Assembly (NCBI GenBank): GCA_030248195.1
Contig: JASAND010017645.1
Span: 1 to 64,000 of the forward strand
Direction: 5' to 3'
Source of the DNA: Trissonchulus latispiculum
Lineage: Eukaryota > Nematoda > Enoplea > Enoplida > Ironidae
Length of the DNA stretch: 64,000 nt
Shown: in pieces, positions 1 to 12,800 of the stretch
Layout: each line of letters opens with the position of its first letter
Numbering within the stretch: position 1 is the stretch's first letter
Translations under genes and position numbers: made by a program
Notes under the pieces: model-generated
What the model saw: the letters and a program-made list of their open reading frames with translations, nothing else
Told to the model about the DNA's origin: nothing
The model's database searches: none

Positions 1-198
<198 letters not shown>

Positions 199-2560
199 CT
201 CATCTCAGATACCAAAGTGGACCATTTGCCACCTGCACAAACGCTAATAAGTTTATAATTAAGTCATTATCTGAGTATTTTTTTAAATCAAAGGGATTAC
301 CAACTCAAACCATGCTCTTTTCGATATCTGTGTAGTGAGGGACGCTAAAGCTATGTTGCTCAGGTCTAGGGTGGTATTTCTTTGAAGCTTTCCCTGCATG
401 CAAATCTATTCCATAAAAGTTGCGTACTTTGGCGTATGGCTGAGTCCAGAACCAGGCATGGTGTGTGAAATGTAGTTCAGTCGTTTAAACAGAACTTTAG
501 GCAGGCCGTTACGTCGATTATTATGTTATACCAATTGTACATGATGAAAAGAGTATGCCACTACTACTAGGCAAGCTCTTAACTTATCAGATCAAAAACA
601 AAACATTTGACCCATCACTTCAAAGAAATTCACATGCTGTTATTTGCTAAAGCTCGATGCAGGCACAGAATTCGCAAACACACTGCTTCTGTTTTCGAGC
701 TTAAGCACATAAACATAGAGCGAGTGAGCGTATCCAACTAGGTACTGATTTGCGGGGGAGTCAGGCATTAGCGAGCAGAGCAGTTTTTGCTCGGATAACA
801 GAGCTTGCCTACTGGCATACTCCTATCATTATGTACTCTTGGTTATACCAAGAGTACATAATAGATGAGTGTGACAGCTGCCAGGCTCTATGTTATCAGC
901 TCTCGAGCCATGCTCTACACGTCAGTATGAACCATGAAAGGGTATAAACACAGCGACAGATACGAACCGGGCTTTTTAAACCATACTTAAATATTTCGAA
1001 AATTATAAGTAAAAAGGGGACAAATCAGCAGGTTGCAAATGCGTCATACGCGCCACACTGAACAATCAAGCAATCTAGTTATTCCAAATTTTAAACTTTC
1101 TCCACAACCATATAAAGTACATAATATGGCTTAGCTGCTCTACAGGAAACTTAAAATAAATCCTACATGACAGCTACCTCAATAATTTAACACAAAGACA
1201 TTTTAATCTTAATCATAAGGGTAACAGTACAGTGTATGTATAGCTATATCAGAAACAATACAAAACAGGATATTTATGCAGCAACATAAAATAACAGTAT
1301 ATATCGGCAATGAAAACTTTGCAATAAAATACGAGGCAACGCAGTAAGAGAGACAAGCACTATATAATTCTAAGCATAAAATATAAACTCAAAACGTTAT
1401 TATATTGGTTAAATAAATATTAGACTAGCTTTTGTTAAATTCGCCCAATTCCAAATTTCCACATCTCGATTTAACAATATTAAGGCAGATCTCTCTATAA
1501 ACTCAGGCACATTTCCATACTTCTAAATGTAGGTTATCAATTCCAGCCCAAAAAACTGTAAAAATAAAAACATAGCAAAATAATCAGTACAAATTTAACG
1601 CAAATGTAATGTAAAAATGTACCTAAAATAACCATAACAAACGATATTATAGACTGTAAAAGATTACGTAAGCACAAAAACTATGTACAAAGCCAAAGTG
1701 TGGACAGCCAAAAACCAAAATTCAAAACACAGCAAGTCACCTTTACAACACGACACCAAAAAACATAAATGACAAAATATAAAGACAACTTCAAATCAGC
1801 ATTTTCTTGAAAGTGAACACAACAAAATCAAGCTAGAATATCGCAATAGAACACAGAGTTACGAATAATATATTACGTCTGCTATGCGTATGTTACTAAC
1901 ATTTTTACAACCCACACCACGAAATACAAATATGCATATTATATAAATAGAATACAGGTGGAAAAATAAACTATCGACTTATTCATGCATACAAGATGCT
2001 GCATTTTAAGAAATACACCAAGGTTATAGAATTCTTCAAGGGGGAAGTAACGGTATTCTTTCAAAAAATCAATTTAGAGGACTTAAATTCAGGACTAAAA
2101 AATTAAGATCATAAATCGTCCTACGATAGCACGCAGCTGTAGATCTACTTTCGGATAACCCACCGCAACATTTCTGGGGTGTAGATAGTTGCAAAGCTAT
2201 GCAAACCGTAGAAGAATCAAATTTCTAGGGAAAAAACTATATCAGACATTTGCAACATCCTACCTAAAATTGTTGATGCCAAAGTTTTTTAGACCACATT
2301 ACTAAGAACGCACATACCTACACAGTTATACAATCGTTTGTACTGCGACAATATAGCAAAGATTCATGAATATAAAAATTAAAGGAAATACTTAAAAAAT
2401 ATAACCAAATAAACTACAACAAGAACCGCTTCTGTACAAATAAAACAATGCCGTTACAGTGTATTAACATCCAACCTAGACTAGGTTGCTTAGTAGTCTT
2501 TCATCAAATTCATGGAGGGCCTTGGTTTCATCCAACAATTCACAGGGACTGGAGTAGAAC
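199..2560. other. AT-rich intergenic stretch without a recognisable gene
   Basis: No coding region or RNA gene is recognisable. The stretch is AT-rich, with a perfect hairpin at 828-862 the only clear structure. It lies downstream of the RSBN1-like gene (minus strand) and must hold its 3' UTR and poly(A) site, but I see no clear AATAAA on the minus strand close to the stop. Confidence 0.5.
828..862. repeat. Perfect 15-bp inverted repeat with a 5-base loop
   Basis: ATTATGTACTCTTGG is followed by TTATA and then its exact reverse complement. The same 15-base word or a near copy recurs singly or as an inverted pair near 28732, 35003-35042, 39405 and 41834. Confidence 0.8.
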
Positions 2561-2632
2561 AATTTGGACTCTGGAAATTTTCCTCAAAACTACGTACTAT
2601 TTCTCCAAGCAATGAGGGGGGGGGGTGGTGGC

Positions 2633-5600
2633 TCACTTAGAAGCCCCACCTTTGATCGGTGGGGGGCCGGAGGAAGTCGGGGCAAAGGCAGCCGCAATAG
2701 CACTCAACTCTTCACTGGTGTAGTATTGTTTGAGGCGAATGTGCCAGGCCACACTACCACAGGCCGATAGCGTTCGAAACTGATGTACCACTTTCCGCGG
2801 CAGGAAGTAGATGTCGTTGTCGTAGAGCTGGAAACGGGCGTAACGAATGCCCTCACGACGCAGCTGATTCAGTTTGGCCTCCTCAACCCACTGGACACAC
2901 TGAAAAACGGAAAGAAATAGAAATAGGAAAATAGAAAAAAGAAAAGAAAAAACAAATTCGGGAAACAATACAGATGATCTCACTCGTTAGAAGCGAGTGA
3001 TTTCGGTTTAAAAAAGCCGTGTTTATCAAGCCTCAACTTTTACTCAGTCGGTTATTTCCTGGTGGGGGGACGGCATCTCAGCCTATCTCATTTCGTGTTT
3101 TATTTCCAATGAAGTCCAGTCTTTACAATACAACTGTTACATATAATTCGTAGACGTAAACTAGAAAAAAACAGCTGAGAGCTAACCTGAGCAACTGGGG
3201 GTTCGAACAGATCCAATTGGAGACGCTCAACGACTCGCTCAAAGTCCCCGGAATGAAAACAGATGACATCCTTCACGGCACGATTCTCCTCAGAGCTAAA
3301 AAACAAGGAGCAAAAAATGATCAAAAGAACAAACAACAAGACAGAGACAAAGACATAAAGAAGCAATTTACATGAAAAGCATTTCACGTATGCATATCAA
3401 TGTTTCATTAAAGTCAGTACCAAAAATTTTGAACGAAGAGTTTGAACTGCTGTTTCCCCGGTACATTCCCGTTGTTTACCGAGAGCCGCAATGCCTTCAA
3501 AATAGCTTCTGGAGAGCCAAAACTGAACAAAAGTTGGAGAAATTTAAGCACATTAAACGTATTTTTTGCGCAGTAAACAATACATAGGAAATTTAATTTT
3601 TGGAAAAGTTTCCGTTTTTTCGCTAACTTTTGACAAAATGTTTAAACTTATCGGAACTTCACGTCACGAGTTTTTCCAGGAAAAATCCGTTTTTTTCGTA
3701 GTGTAGTCCGTAAACCCCTGCTAAAAACTTAATTCTGAATTTTTGATCAAAACCAGCTAGGACTGAGCGGTGAGCAATGTTTGCTCAAACAAAGCAAACA
3801 TCATCAGAGGATGAGAAGACATCATTATTCCAACAATACAGAACTATTCTTAAAAAAAGAATTTCCTCGAAAGTCCCAAAAAATAGACGATTAGTGCACT
3901 GGTATTACAACTGCTCCAATAAGAACGCTCGAATCGTAGTTTCATACTGATGCTTGCAGCACCGACTGCCTGCGGTGTGCATAGATTTAACACTATCAGA
4001 GAGACTGGGTTTTCTCTAGGCCAATAAAGTGGGGAGGGGGGGGGGGTGTGGGAGGGGAAGACCAAAAGTGGGGGGGGGGGGATAAAATTGGCTAAAAATG
4101 CAACAAAACCGGTAAAACCAGCGTGTTTTCTACGTATACTGCTACAACTAAGCTCGAAAGTGCTGAAAAATAAACTTGCAGTACCAAAATAGATGATTTT
4201 GGACCCAAAAATTCCGGTTAAGTCGAAAACATTTTGAAAATTTTGACCAAAAATCCTTAAAATTTGACATTTTCTGGGCACCTTCATACTTCTTCTAAGC
4301 CTTGTCTTACGTCATTATGTAAGTAATCAAAGCTAAGTCATTATGTAAGTAATCAAGGCTTATTTTCTTCTACAAAAATCCACTCCCCGCCCCAGAAAAA
4401 AACAATCCAAAAAGTCTACACCAGCCCCACCTACCTATCACCGCATCGAACAGCCTTCAGAATGGCTCCGGCAGCCGTAGTCCGCCGATCCAAACCATGT
4501 CCCACATGATCCGCATGACAGGGCGTACGGTCCTCAAAGAGGACCTGGTTCAGGGGGGACGAGGGGCGGGCGCGGGGGGGGGCGAAAAAAAAAAAAAAAA
4601 AAATACTAGAGGGAAAAATGCCCTAGACGGGCATGCAGTGGCTAGAATAGGGAAAGAAGGAAGGGCGGAAAAATGCCAATATATATAATTGACAGTCGGC
4701 GCTGAAAATAATAGAAACTAGATTCAGCGCCGAATAGGGAAAGCAGCCGGCGCTGAAAATTATAGAAACTAGTTTTAGCGCCGAATAGGGAAAGCAGTCG
4801 GCGCTGAAAATTATAGAAACTAGATTCAGCGCCGAATAGGGAATGCAGTCGGGTAGCGTGGAAAAGGCAATTCCTCCGTCCATCCTATTCGCGTGAACTG
4901 CTCTGCACTACCCGATAATGTGGTATATATATATACTCTGTTTGAAATGATGCAGGCTACAACCATATCGCTTGTGTAAGCAATGTCTGCTTTGGAAGAG
5001 TAGAAACTGTTTGGTTGATTGTGGATCATGAACGCAGTTATATAACATCAGGTGTCATTATGTGAACGAAATGTGCTGTAGCTAGCTAGCTTTGTTCTTT
5101 AACATAAAGTTAAAGCCGGAGCTGCTGTCTTCCGCATAAACTACATAAACTGCATTGCCTGTTAGTACTACTAGTTCCAACTGAAAATACTCTGTTACGC
5201 ATTTGGAGTTTTAATAATTTCGCTCTTAATAATAGTCTAAAACAAATTAAGAGTATCATTGATCGTTAAAAATGTTGTGTTGGAAAAGAAGTCGCGAGGG
5301 TCAAGTAAGTCTAAAAGTAGACAACCCAGGGGCAGTCTCTATGTTGCTGTTTAAGATAAAATTGTTCGAGAAAGCAGCCGCTCATATCAACATATTGTAA
5401 TTCACGCGAGTAGGTATACAACCCAGTCACAGTTAATGAGATTACCTTATCGACGGTAACATTGTTAGAGAAGTGAACCGTTGAGCAGGACATATCGCAA
5501 TTCACGCGAATAGGATGGACGGAGGAATTGCCTTTTCCACGCTACCCGACTGCATTCCCTATTCGGCGCTGAATCTAGTTTCTATAATTTTCAGCGCCGA

Positions 5601-6800
5601 CTGCTTTCCCTATTCGGCGCTAAAACTAGTTTCTATAATTTTCAGCGCCGGCTGCTTTCCCTATTCGGCGCTGAATCTAGTTTCTATTATTTTCAGCGCC
5701 GACTGTCAATTATATATATTGGCATTTTTCCGCCCTTCCTTCTTTCCCTATTCTAGCCACTGCATGCCCGTCTAGGGCATTTTTCCCTCTAGTTTCTTGC
5801 ATTTTTCCGCTGTAGCGCTTTTCTTCGCAGGCTTAACAAATACAATCAATAAACTGCCGTAAAACGATTTGAAAAAACCAGATAGGACGTATTATGTATT
5901 GCAAGCACGTTTAGGGCATTTTTTGTCGTTTGTACAGAGCATTACCTGTTTATAGTGGTTTGTGTGTGCCAAAGCGTTTATCTGAAAAGAGAATTAGGTT
6001 GGTGGGGTAGGTTTATCGGAAAACAGGATGACGGAGGTCCGAATTCTCACCGGGGGGGGGGGTCGGGGTTGGGACAATTTGTAAAAACGCAATAGTTTCT
6101 GCATCAGAAAACGTTTATAAAGAGTTTATCGGAAAACAGACCGGGGGGGGTCCGAGCGAAATCGATGTTTGGCCCCATACCAAACTTGGCCACTTTTGGA
6201 ATAATCGATTTTCCGTCCCTCATTTTACGACCGCACATCCAATTACTAGACTGCAGGCTTCACAACGATACTAATGAGTTTTAGGAAATCCTAACTTAGA
6301 AATACGTTAACTCAACGAAAAAATACGCACTAATTAAATTAAACCACCTATTAGTGAAGACCAAAACACATTCCAAAACACATTTTAATTTTTATGAAAA
6401 TTATACGCGCATGTATGATACAAAAGAAATATACTAGATGATACTAACTGAAGAAACAAACACAAAAACAAAACACTATACAGAGATCATCTGTGAGATG
6501 GAATGACCGATTCTGAAAAAGCCGCATCTTTAAGCCAAATTTTTAAAGAAATTTTTAACCAACTGTAATTTATCCAAATAGAATAAACTGAAAACGGGAA
6601 AAGCAAAGAATAAAAACTTCTTAAAAACAAAAGAAAACTTGTAAAACGGAGAAACACAAATAAGCTAACCTACAGATGAGATCCATAGTAAAAAAACATG
6701 AACTACAATTAAACATATATAAATGTTCCGTAAGTGCACACGGGTAAAAATTAAAACTGGAAGCACGAAATTCAAAAGATAAAATCGAAAAGAAGTTATA

Positions 6801-6837
<37 letters not shown>

Positions 6838-9800
6838 CAGCTACTTGTAACATACGAAAAGAAGAGATTATAAAGATTTGAAATTAGTTCTAATCACCAA
6901 AATTAAACTATTGAGTTTGCCTGTACAAAATTAACCTATTGAGTTAGCCTGTGAAAATATAGGAAAAAACATGTAGAAGTTAAAAATGCAAGTAAAAATG
7001 TAATTAAATGCGCAGCACCGGCTATACAATCCAAGACACACCGTAACTAATAGTACACTCTAAAATAGTCGATATATAATCGTTCCGAAGGAAAGAAGTT
7101 AAATTGAGGAAGGAAACACCGGCTATTACATGCACAGCATCGGCAAAGGAAAATAGTAGTTTTTGTTACCGAAAATGCCGAAACAAAATGTTTAAATTTT
7201 TGCACCCACCCTCCACAATTCTTTTCAGCCGGCGCGACAAAATACAAATACATATCACAAAAATAGTAATAAAACTAAACCTAACACAATTATATACAGT
7301 TTAACAACTCGATGCCCCTATACTACGTAGAAAACATCCAGCCGTTACTACTAACCTTTTATCCTCAATCTCTCACCTTCAATCCCTGTTACTCAATTTG
7401 TGCTCTCACCCACATTCCGTCATCGTTCTCCAAAACGTCCTCTAAAATATTCTCAATCAAACACATTCGCAGTGTATCAACATAGTAAACCCGGGTGCGG
7501 GAAAAGCATGTCTCATCTACAGTCCGCCTATTGTACTGGTAGAGATCCCTTTGCTGTGAAAAGGTTTTGAAAATGTTTTTAAAAACTTGTTTTAGCGAAG
7601 TCGGTGGAATAGTTTTTGAATTGTATTTTTTTCAGTGCTTTCTCCTCACGGCATTGCAGCTCTCCGATTCTCTTGTCCACTTTAGAGAGGTCCTCAAATG
7701 ACAATAATTGATCGTATCTTTCATTTCTCTTCCAAGCACTTTCATTTGATACCGAATGAAAATTTTTAATTTTGACCATTTTTCCGGTCGGGTGCGACAG
7801 GCCGCTAGGGACACTCCAATGACAAAAAATGTTTGCCTCACCAAGCGCTTTCATTTGATATCAAATTTGTAAACTTTTCGAAAAATCGATTTTTGAGCGA
7901 CCCTCACTCCTGACCAGGGCGCCACAGCTCGCTAGTGACACTTTAGAGGGGTCCTCCAATGACAAAAATGTTCGCCTCACAATGGGCTTTCATTTTATAC
8001 CAAACTTAAAAAATTATCAAAAAATTGATTATGAACACCGGCGCCACAGGCCGCTGGTTCCACTTTGGAGGGTTCCTCCAATGACAAAAATGTTCGCCTC
8101 ACCACGGGCTTTCATTTGATACCAAACTTGGCCACTTTTAGAAAAATCGATTTTTGTCCATTTTAAACCGGTCTGGACTCTGGTCAGTGCGCCACAGGCC
8201 GCTGGGTCCACTTTGGAGGGGTCCTTCAATGACACAAAATGTTCGCCCCACCAAGGGCTTTCATTTGATACCAAACTTGGCCACTTTTAGAAAAATCGAT
8301 TTTTGACCATTTTGGACCGGTCCGGACCCTGGTCAGGGCGCCACAGGCCTCTGGGTCCACTTTGGAGGGGTCCTCCAATGACAAAAAATGTTCGCCCCAC
8401 CAAGGGCTTTCATTTGATACCAAACTTGGCCACTTTTAGAAAAATCGATTTTTGACCATTTTGGACCGGTCCAGACCCTGGTCAGTGTGCCACAGGCCGC
8501 TGGGTCCACTTTGGAGGGGTCCTCCAATGACAGAAAATGTTCGCCCCACCAAGGGCTTTCATTTGATACCAAACTTGGCCACTTTTAGAAAAATCGATTT
8601 TTGACCATTTTGGACCGGTCCAGACCCTGGTCAGGGCGCCACAGGCCACTGGGTCCACTTTGGAGGGGTCTTCTAATGACAAAAAATGTTCGCCTCATCA
8701 AGGGCTTTCATTTGATACCAAATTTGACCACTTTTGGAAAAATCGATTTTTGGCCATTTTGGGCCCGGTCCCCGGTCCGGACCCCTGGCCAGGGCGCCAC
8801 AGGGGTCCGGGCGAAACCTACTATAGCCTACGCTGTAGTGCTCCCGCAGCCCACCCCAAATCCCAAATAAGAGAGACCTGCTCACTGTAGATATTTCTGT
8901 AGAAGAGGTTAAAGTTGGAGTTGCGACACGGTAGGGCCCACCACCATCAGGGTGCCCCCCAGCCACATGGATAGGTCCTAGAGCGAAACTAATGGGCCTT
9001 TTAGATTCACCATATAGGGGTTCCTATTCGAATACAAAACCTCAGCCCAGCAGCTCTCATGTGTAGGGCTCCACAGTCCATGGGCCCAGACCCCCCCTTT
9101 TACACACTAACTTTCGACCCCTGGCCAGGGCGCCACAGAAGCCAGATCGAAAATTCATATACCCTATGGCAATTAGGGCCATGGGGCCATGCTGCTCGCC
9201 GAACCTCAGACCCATTGGCCTAGACCTGCTCAATTGAATCTCGACAAACGAATTGACCATTTTGGAAAAAAACTATGTCCGAAAAAATCGAAATCCTGCT
9301 ATGTACACAGACCTATGGGGAGGTCCTACCTACTCCATACTCATTTCCCCAGAAATGGGGAAAAAGTTGTTCAAAAAAAACCCCATATGGTATAGAAAAT
9401 ATGAGACCTCCGACCTCTAGGGTGGGGGCGAAAAAAAAAATGGAGAGAAAGTCGTGCACTGAAAAATTCAATCTGCCATATCTCAAAAACGGCTCGACCA
9501 ATTTTGCTCAAATTTGCACAGCATGTACCCCTCGTGAAGGGGTTTCTACTGGTAAAATATGAAGGCTCTACCTCAACTCCTCCGCCGGCAACAGGGGAAA
9601 CTATGTTCCAAGAGGCCGCAATACGCCTTTTTTTCCCTATTCTAGGTAGTGCGCTGACGCGCACTACCTAATTTAGAATGCTGTTGGCAAAACCTGATGG
9701 CACCGGAGACAACCAAACCGTCTAGTTGTAGTGGGGATTTTCAATAAGACAAAATCCGCATGAGTGTTTTCGAGAACACTTTGCCGTTTCCCCATGCTGA

Positions 9801-12800
9801 ATATTTTTTACCAAAAAACCAAAAAACACAAAAAACCTTTTCGGGAAAACTAACTGGAACCAGAATTGTGCAGGAGGCAAAATTTTGGGAAGGAGGGGAA
9901 TCGGCCGCCGCCTAAAAAGTGGATTTTTGTTTTGTTTTGGCCAAAAAACCGTACTTTAGACGCTCCAGGTTTGGGAGTGGTGAAATATAGCTGATCAAGT
10001 ATACAGTACCCTGCACGAGAAGGGTTACAGTTGGCGAAATTGCCAAGTTGACGATATTCGTAAGCTGTTCGCCCTTTTCGCCAATGTTCACGAATGTCGC
10101 AATTAGCACACGAAGTATCGCCAACTTCACGATTTCGTCAAGTGTTACCCTTCTCGTGCAGGGTACTGTATGGATTTTCACAGTGAAGCAAAAACTTTAA
10201 ACGGTCATATCTTGCTAACCAGACGTCTGATTTCAATAATTTAAGCAGTTCCTGAATCAGCAGAGTCTCCTCTTTCGTTTAAACACTTTTGTCGCGGCGA
10301 TGGGGCCATCACGTGCGGCCTTCGGCGCGTGTCTCGGCACATTTGGCAAGCAGGACTTCCATGTTTGGCGGTGCCTAGCTTTTTCTGCAGAGGTCGCGGC
10401 GCGTCGGGACACCCACTGTTGGATAGAGCGTGCGATTCTGCGTCGAATGGTATAAAAAACTTGGCTCTGTGACCACTGTAGCAAAAGTTAGGTTCGAAAA
10501 ACCAACTCAGGACTCTCCATCCCGAATAATTAATTTCCGTGGCTTCACCATGTTGCAAACACTTTGCACACATCATTGCATTACTAGGCAACCGCTCATT
10601 TTGGTTTCCGATAAAATTTCAGATTTTGGTTTTAAACAGTACCCTGCACGAGAAGGGTTACAGTTGGCGAAATTGTCAAGTTGACGATATTCGTAAACTG
10701 TTCGCCCTTTTCGGAAATGTTCACGAATGTCGCAATTAGCACACGAAGTATCGCCAACTTCACGATTTTGTCAAGTGTTACCCTTCTCGTGCAGGGTACT
10801 GTATATAGAAAATAAGAAAGTGAAATACCAAGTGCAACCGAGTGAGCCTATTACCGTTTCTTTCTAGGACTGCCGCCAGACTTTGCCTTCAGCTCGTCCG
10901 TGGGTATTAGCTGCTCGCCGGGTCGAAACCAGACAATCGGCCCGTCGTTGCTGAATCGGGGTGAGGGGATGCGAACCGCTGCCCAGGCACTCCATGGCAT
11001 CATCGGCTTCAGAAACGGACAGCTGCAAATAAAGAAACAGGGTCAGGAAAAGCAGTAAGAAAATGTACAACAAAAATAAAACCAAAATTTTTAAGCAAAA
11101 GTACTATTGTAGTTCCTACCATACACTGTAAAAGTTGGTTTTTACCACAAAATAGGCACTAAGTGGTCAAAAAGGCCAAAAATAAAGTCTCTGCCTCTGC
11201 CAAAGCTAGAAAATTAGCCCTTCTGAGCGAATTTTTCGTGGCAAAATTTGTACAAAAAGGGGGAACCTCTGCTTAAAAAGGGGTAAATCGTCGTAAAATC
11301 TGCCTCCATCCCGGCATATTTTTAGGGCAAAAGTTATGCACCCCTCGCCCAGTAATTAAATAAGACAGCTCAGCACTTCTCAACCTTTTAGGAAAAGATT
11401 CATTGCACGAGGAGCCCTGTCCTCGAAACCAATCTTCCAAAATTTTTTCCCGGATATCGCCTTCCCTAAACGTTTGTATCCCCTTGAAACTTTTCTTTTG
11501 AGTACAAAACTTTCTGCCAAAATTATCCAACTTTTAAACATTTCCACCGCTCAAGAAATCACCAAAAATCTTCTAGATTCCAAAAACCTCCTCCCGTTCA
11601 CACAAAAAATTCATAAAGAATCAGGTATAGTCACAATACTACGTATACACATGTAGTTCTGACTACTAGACTGGGAGGACTGACCTTTCAAACATTTTCA
11701 ACAGATCCGGATAGAAATTGCCCGACTCCTCCTGCCGGGTCCCAACCAGGCTGACCGACATCATCGGCCCGCAGCGGTACGTACCCTGATGATAGGTCCG
11801 TCGAACCTCCTCTCGATATTGACCCACCGTTTTGGAGGCCACTTCCTGTCGACTGGTTAGGGAGCCCACCTTAACCGCTAGACTGGGGGTACTATCGGCC
11901 AGATAGTCCAGCAAATCGGGGAGATACGCGGCCGCGCCATGGACCACACCCATCACAAATCGGGGCAGACCGCCGGGGTCTTCCGACAGGGCTAGCCTTA
12001 GGAATCGTTGAGCAAAGGAGTGCTGCTCTGAACTGCTCAGGCCGGCTAGATCTTTGGCATGACAACGAAGGACGGAGGCACCACCGTTCGGATGGGTATC
12101 GGCATGAATCAGATGGTCATATTTGCCCAGTGGGCCGTCCAGAAAATTTTTCAGCAGACTAAGATTACTGGTCAGGGGCCCCGGGGTTACACTGGACAGG
12201 GGAGGGGGTTTGGGCGGTTGGGTCACGTAGGGTAGGTTTGAGCTGGGCGCCCGACCACCGGCACCAAAACCCCGCCGTGACGACCTGGGCAGGGCAGGGG
12301 GTGCCGAAGGAACTAGACCTGATTTGGATAGATCAGAGAGGATAAGACTGGGCTGTAGATGTGGTTGTTGCAAACTTGAAGAAGAAGAAGAATGAGAAGG
12401 AGTAGAGTCTACAAGTTGATGGGTCACAGAAACGGGGGGTGTGGGAGGGTCATCTCCCACTGACCGCAGAGTGACCATCGGCCACTCTTCACTGGCTGCG
12501 GAGCAGTGTTCTAGTATAAAGGGGGAAGCCCCGCCAGGGGCCGGCAGGGTGGTTGGAGGGGGTTCAGAAGACGACAGAATGTAGGGAACCGGGGCTAGGG
12601 GACATTCGGGGGGCATGGGAGAATCTGTTCTTGCAAGAACCGAACCACCTCCCAAAGCGGGGTTGGTGGAGCCCGTGGCAGCTGCATGGTGAAGTAGGAG
12701 CTGATAGGGCGAGACCGGCTTAACTTCAGGGGTGGCCGAGTCATGCTGCGACGGCTGACCTAGCTCTAACTTAACCCCGGGCGGCGGGTCCAGACTAGCC

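Noticed and set aside
4623..4883. 86-codon frame, repeated identically at 5515-5775 on the other strand
   Set aside because: It is the inverted-repeat arm of a foldback element; identity on both strands follows from the symmetry.
7640..8880. CRISPR-like array
   Set aside because: The whole ~149-base unit repeats without unique spacers, and the context is a eukaryotic intron; it is a satellite.
10241..10591. 116-codon minus-strand gene
   Set aside because: No recognisable family and no ATG-led conserved structure; overlapping frames are open only because of high GC. Kept as a GC-rich segment, not a gene.
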